This document shows, piece after piece, positions 14,377 to 18,169 of a stretch of 18,169 nucleotides of DNA. The notes under the pieces are model-generated. The model was not told the origin of the DNA and ran no database searches. It was given only the letters and a program-made list of their open reading frames with translations. The first letter of the stretch is position 1; each line of letters starts with the position of its first letter. The stretch spans positions 1 through 18,169 of the forward strand of contig JANMWN010000064.1 of assembly GCA_031394045.1 (NCBI GenBank), written 5' to 3'. This stretch comes from JANYIP01 sp031394045 (GTDB taxonomy: Bacteria > Actinomycetota > Actinomycetes > Prado026). Both the position numbers and the translations under genes were made by a program.

Positions 14377-14415
14377 CATCGTGCCTCCGTCGCGATGAAC
14401 CCGGTAGCGAACCTC

Positions 14416-14421
14416 TAGGGT
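14416..14421 (+). promoter_or_regulatory. Predicted -10 element for leaderless galU
   Basis: TAGGGT is followed by 6 bases (TCGGGT) and the galU ATG, the spacing of leaderless actinobacterial genes. No good Shine-Dalgarno is present. A small inverted repeat, CGAACC (14408-14413) with GGTTCG (14419-14424), overlaps the hexamer and could be an operator. Confidence 0.5.
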
Positions 14422-14427
14422 TCGGGT

Positions 14428-15326
<899 letters not shown>

Positions 15327-15330
<4 letters not shown>

Positions 15331-16550
15331 AGTCCGTCGACGAGCACCTGGACGACTCGCTGGCCGGCGTCGAGCCGCTCGAGGCGATCGACCTGCAGCT
15401 GCTCGACGCGCACGGGTGCATCCTGGCCGAGGAGGTCGTCGCGCCGTGGGCGATCCCCGGCTTCGACAACGCCTCGCACGACGGGTACGCGGTACGTGCC
15501 GCCGACCTCGCCGACGCCTCGGCCGAGCACCCGGTGGACCTGCCGGTCATGGGCGACATCCCGGCGGGACGGCCGGCCACGGTGGGGCTCCAGCCCGGCA
15601 CGACGATGCGCATCATGACCGGCGCTCCGGTGCCCGAGGGCGCCGACGCCGTGGTCCCCGTCGAGTGGACCGACGCGGGGATCGCCAACGTCAAGATCGA
15701 ACGGACCCCCGAGGTCGGCGCCTACATCCGGCGGATCGGCAGCGACGTCGTCAAGGGCCAGCAGGTCCTTGCCGCCGGCACCCGCCTCGGCCCGTCGCAG
15801 CTCGGGCTGCTGGCCGCCGTGGGGCGCGACCGGGTGGTCTGCCGGCCGAAGCCGCGCGTCGTGGTGCTGTCCACCGGCTCCGAGCTGGTCGACCCTGGGC
15901 TGCCGCTGGCGCTCGGGCAGATCAGCGAGTCGAACAGCTTCGCCCTGACCGCAGCTGCCCGCGAGGCCGGTGCGCTGGCGTACCGCGTCGGGATCGTCCT
16001 CGACGACCCGCGCAAGCTGATGGACACGCTCGAGGACCAGCTGATCCGGGCCGACCTGATCGTCACCACCGGGGGCGTCAGCGCCGGGGCGTACGACGTC
16101 GTCAAGGAGGTGCTGAGCCGGCTCGGCACGGTGACCTTCGAGAAGGTCGCGATGCAGCCGGGGATGCCCCAGGGCCGCGGCTCCATCGGCCCCGACTCGA
16201 CGCCGATCTTCACGCTGCCGGGCAACCCGGTCAGCGCGTACGTCTCCTTCGAGGTGTTCGTCCGCCCCGTGATCCGGCGGATGCTCGGGGTGGAGCCGCT
16301 GCTGCGCCCGACCGTGCGCGCGGTCTGCAGCGAGGCGCTGACGTCGCCCGACGGCAAGCGCCAGTTCGCCCGGGGCTGGCTCTCGGTCGAGGACGGCCGC
16401 TACGTCGTACGTCCCTTCGGCGCGCAGGGGTCGCACCTGGTCAACGACCTGGCGCACGCCAACTGCCTGGTGGTCGTACCCGAGGACGTCACCGAGATCC
16501 CCGCGGGCGGCACCGTCACCGTCATGGTGCTGGAGCGGCGGCTGTCATGA
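15327..16550 (+). CDS. glp: Molybdopterin molybdotransferase (MoeA/Glp family)
   Basis: A 407-residue protein, usual length, starting at GTG 15327 in a GTGA overlap with galU. MoeA inserts molybdate into adenylylated molybdopterin, the last step of molybdenum cofactor formation. Motifs in order: FDNASHDGYAVRAADL (46-61), MTGAPVPEGADAVVPVEW (97-114), VVVLSTGSELV (178-188), TTGGVSAGAYD (247-257), FEKVAMQPGMPQG and FTLPGNPVSAYVSFEVFVRP (295-314). Actinobacteria often carry a paralogue beside galU called Glp (gephyrin-like), also reported to link cell division proteins in Corynebacteriales, so the role may go beyond cofactor synthesis. It is followed by moaC in an ATGA overlap. Confidence 0.95.
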
Positions 16551-17032
16551 GCGTCGGCCCGGGCTTCACCCACCTCGACGCGTCGGGCGCGGCCCGGATG
16601 GTCGACGTGTCCGGCAAGGAGATCTCGGTACGCACCGCGCGGGCCACCGGGCGGGTCCTGGTCTCGGCCGAGGTCGTGGCGCTGCTGCGCGGGGGCGGCG
16701 TACCCAAGGGTGACGCCCTCGCGGTGGCGCGGATCGCCGGGATCCAGGCTGCCAAGCGCACCCCCGACCTGGTCCCGCTCTGCCATCCGATCGCCATCCA
16801 CGGCGTCGAGGTCGACCTGGTCGTGGGCGACGCGGACGTGGCGATCACGGCGACCGTACGCACCGCCGACCGCACCGGCGTCGAGATGGAGGCGCTGACC
16901 TGCGTCGCCGTCGCCGGGCTCGCGCTGATCGACATGGTCAAGGCCGTCGACCCGGCCGCGGTCATCACCGACGTGCGCGTGGAGGAGAAGACCGGGGGCA
17001 AGACGGGCCGCTGGACGCGGGAGCCGGACTGA
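16547..17032 (+). CDS. moaC: Cyclic pyranopterin monophosphate synthase MoaC
   Basis: A 161-residue enzyme that, together with MoaA, turns GTP into cyclic pyranopterin monophosphate, the first molybdenum cofactor intermediate. Start ATG 16547 overlaps the glp stop (ATGA). Family motifs: HLDASGAARMVDVSGK near the N-terminus, KRTPDLVPLCHPIAIHGVEV (catalytic-site stretch with the conserved PLCHPI), RTGVEMEALTCVAVAGLALIDMVKA with the conserved Asp and Lys, and the C-terminal EEKTGGKTG. moaA is not in the window and must be elsewhere. Its stop overlaps the next start by one base (TGATG). Confidence 0.97.
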   Translation: MSVGPGFTHLDASGAARMVDVSGKEISVRTARATGRVLVSAEVVALLRGGGVPKGDALAVARIAGIQAAKRTPDLVPLCHPIAIHGVEVDLVVGDADVAITATVRTADRTGVEMEALTCVAVAGLALIDMVKAVDPAAVITDVRVEEKTGGKTGRWTREPD

Positions 17033-17502
17033 TGCGCGCGCTGGTGGTGACCGCCTCCAACCGGGCCGCGGCGGGGGTCTACCCCGACCGGTCCGGGCCG
17101 GTGGTCGTCGACGGACTGGTCGCCCTCGGCTTCGACGTCGACGGGCCGCAGGTGGTGGCCGACGGCGAGCCGGTCGAGGCCGCGCTCCGGGCCGCGGTGG
17201 CGGCCGGCTACGACGTCGTCGTCACCACCGGCGGCACCGGGCTCACGCCGGGCGACCTGACCCCCGAGATGACCCGGCGGGTGGTCGACCGCGAGATCCC
17301 CGGTATCGCCGAGGCGATCCGGGCGTACGGAGAAGCGGCCGGCGTCCCCACCGCGGCGCTGTCGCGAGGCCTTGCCGGGCTGGCCGGGACCACGATCGTG
17401 GTCAACCTGCCCGGCTCCACCGGCGGCGTACGCGACGGGCTCGCGGTGCTCGGCCCGTTGCTGGCGCACGCGGTCGACCAGGTCGCCGGGGGTGACCACT
17501 GA
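17032..17502 (+). CDS. mog: Molybdopterin adenylyltransferase (MogA/MoaB family)
   Basis: A 156-residue protein of the molybdopterin-binding fold. It adenylylates molybdopterin to prepare it for MoeA-dependent metal insertion. Motifs: TASNRAAAGVYPDRSGP (7-23), DVVVTTGGTGLTPGDLTPE (the GGTG site and conserved Asp), EIPGIAEAIR and NLPGSTGGVRDGL near the C-terminus. Start ATG 17032 shares one base with the moaC stop. The gene ends GACCACTGA, where the last bases form a CTGA overlap with the next gene. The choice between MogA and MoaB names is not resolved by sequence alone. Confidence 0.94.
   Translation: MRALVVTASNRAAAGVYPDRSGPVVVDGLVALGFDVDGPQVVADGEPVEAALRAAVAAGYDVVVTTGGTGLTPGDLTPEMTRRVVDREIPGIAEAIRAYGEAAGVPTAALSRGLAGLAGTTIVVNLPGSTGGVRDGLAVLGPLLAHAVDQVAGGDH
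17488..17501 (+). promoter_or_regulatory. Ribosome binding site and probable CTG start at the mog/GNAT junction
   Basis: GGGGGTGA (17488-17495) differs from the ideal GGAGGTGA by one base and is centred 6 bases before CTG 17499-17501. That CTG overlaps the mog stop TGA (17500-17502). No ATG, GTG or TTG exists in this frame between the in-frame TGA at 17493 and ATG 17673, which lies deep in the conserved domain. Confidence 0.7.
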
Positions 17503-18143
17503 CGCCCGGGTGGCCGGTCGAGCTGACCGAGGGCGAGATCGGGCTGCGGCCGATCCGGCAGCGCGACCGGTCCGACTGGCGATCCGTACGCTCGCGCAAC
17601 GTCCAGTGGCTCCGGCCCTGGGACGCGACGTCCCCAGCTGGGGCGGGCGAGATCCCGCCGACGTTCGGCCACATGGTGCGGGTGCTCACGTCCGAGGCGC
17701 GGGCCGGGCACCTGATGCCGTTCATCGTCACGCACCGCGGGCACCTGGTCGGGCAGGTCACCGTCGGCGGCATCACCTGGGGGTCCCTGCGGTCGGCGCA
17801 CATCGGTTACTGGGTGGACCGCAACGTCGCGGGGCGCGGGGTGATCCCGACGGCCGTCGCGATGGCCGCCGACCATGTGTTCTCGATCGGGCTGCACCGG
17901 GTCGAGATCAACATCCGGCCCGAGAACGCGGCGTCGCTGCGGGTGGTCGAGAAGCTCGGGTTCCGGCCCGAAGGGTTGCGGCCGCGGTTCCTGCACATCG
18001 ACGGCGACTGGCGCGACCACCTGTGCTTCGCGCTGACCGCCGAGGAGGTGGGCGACGGCGTGCTGGCGCGCTGGCGCCGTACCCGTGGCGCGGTGGCGCC
18101 TGGTCGCGACCCCGCCCCCTTCCGCGACGATCTTGAGAGATAA
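17499..18143 (+). CDS. GNAT N-acetyltransferase, RimJ/RimL type
   Basis: From the proposed CTG start the product is 214 residues, the usual size: TPGWPVELTEGEIGLRPIRQ near the N-terminus, then RNVQWLRPWDAT, a typical RimJ-like opening. Starting at ATG 17673 would remove 58 residues including this conserved part. The core has HLVGQVTVGGITWG, SAHIGYWVDRNVAGRGVIPT (acetyl-CoA loop, here R-x-V-A-G-R-G), LHRVEINIRPENAASLRVVEKLGF and RPRFLHIDGDWRDHL. RimJ-type enzymes acetylate protein N-termini, such as ribosomal proteins, from acetyl-CoA. The target here is unknown. It is the last gene of the galU-glp-moaC-mog operon and is probably translationally coupled to mog. Confidence 0.9.
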   Translation: MTPGWPVELTEGEIGLRPIRQRDRSDWRSVRSRNVQWLRPWDATSPAGAGEIPPTFGHMVRVLTSEARAGHLMPFIVTHRGHLVGQVTVGGITWGSLRSAHIGYWVDRNVAGRGVIPTAVAMAADHVFSIGLHRVEINIRPENAASLRVVEKLGFRPEGLRPRFLHIDGDWRDHLCFALTAEEVGDGVLARWRRTRGAVAPGRDPAPFRDDLER

Positions 18144-18169
18144 CTGTTCCGTACGGCGTGTCGCGCAGT

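Overview
This window looks like chromosomal DNA from a high-GC actinobacterium. Coding frames are strongly biased to G/C at third positions, start codons are a mix of ATG and GTG with 4-base stop/start overlaps, and rbpA (an RNA polymerase-binding protein restricted to Actinobacteria) is present. The order mscL, SAF-domain gene, mtnP, fmdB, 5-formyl-THF cyclo-ligase, galU, glp/moeA, moaC, mog, GNAT resembles Nocardioidaceae-type chromosomes; the family placement is inference from memory of gene order.

Positions 1 to about 8340 are an accessory region. It holds secreted-protein genes: a clan GH-A, GH26-like glycosidase (383-1198), a larger paralogue with an N-terminal carbohydrate-binding-like domain and a Ser/Thr/Pro linker (2705-4249, minus strand), a secreted protein that looks like a beta-propeller (4654-6219), and a lipoprotein (6378-6941). 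Among them lie broken insertion sequences: an IS1380 N-terminal fragment (1-202), an IS1380 transposase with a frameshift, a stop and a lost 3' end (1296-2452), a second IS1380 sublineage with a large internal deletion (7287-7812), an ISL3 transposase N-terminus fused to it (7820-8092), and the 3' end of an IS21 element (8192-8334) into which the ISL3 end is inserted. No intact transposase is present.

A tRNA-Arg(CCT) at 8459-8531 marks the border with the conserved chromosome. Just after it, on the minus strand, is a gene-like open frame with no usable start codon (8616-9104), probably a decayed membrane or secreted protein gene.

From 9218 the window is conserved chromosome. rbpA and a 51-residue acidic protein read right. 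A leftward group follows: mtnP and the SAF/CpaB-like gene overlap by 4 bases and mscL lies downstream. fmdB also reads left and has a near-perfect CIRCE (HrcA) operator upstream. Between fmdB and the cyclo-ligase gene sits an AAA/DUF4143 ATPase preceded by short direct repeats. galU (apparently leaderless) starts a tightly overlapped rightward operon: galU, glp/moeA, moaC, mog/moaB and a RimJ-like acetyltransferase. The molybdenum cofactor genes cover pterin ring formation (MoaC), adenylylation of molybdopterin (Mog) and molybdate insertion (MoeA).

The observations most worth following are a probable CTG start codon at the last operon junction (a CTGA overlap with a strong Shine-Dalgarno), the CIRCE operator in front of fmdB, and the secreted glycosidase/propeller locus. 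I found no CRISPR array, rRNA gene, phage module or clearly new multi-gene defence system.
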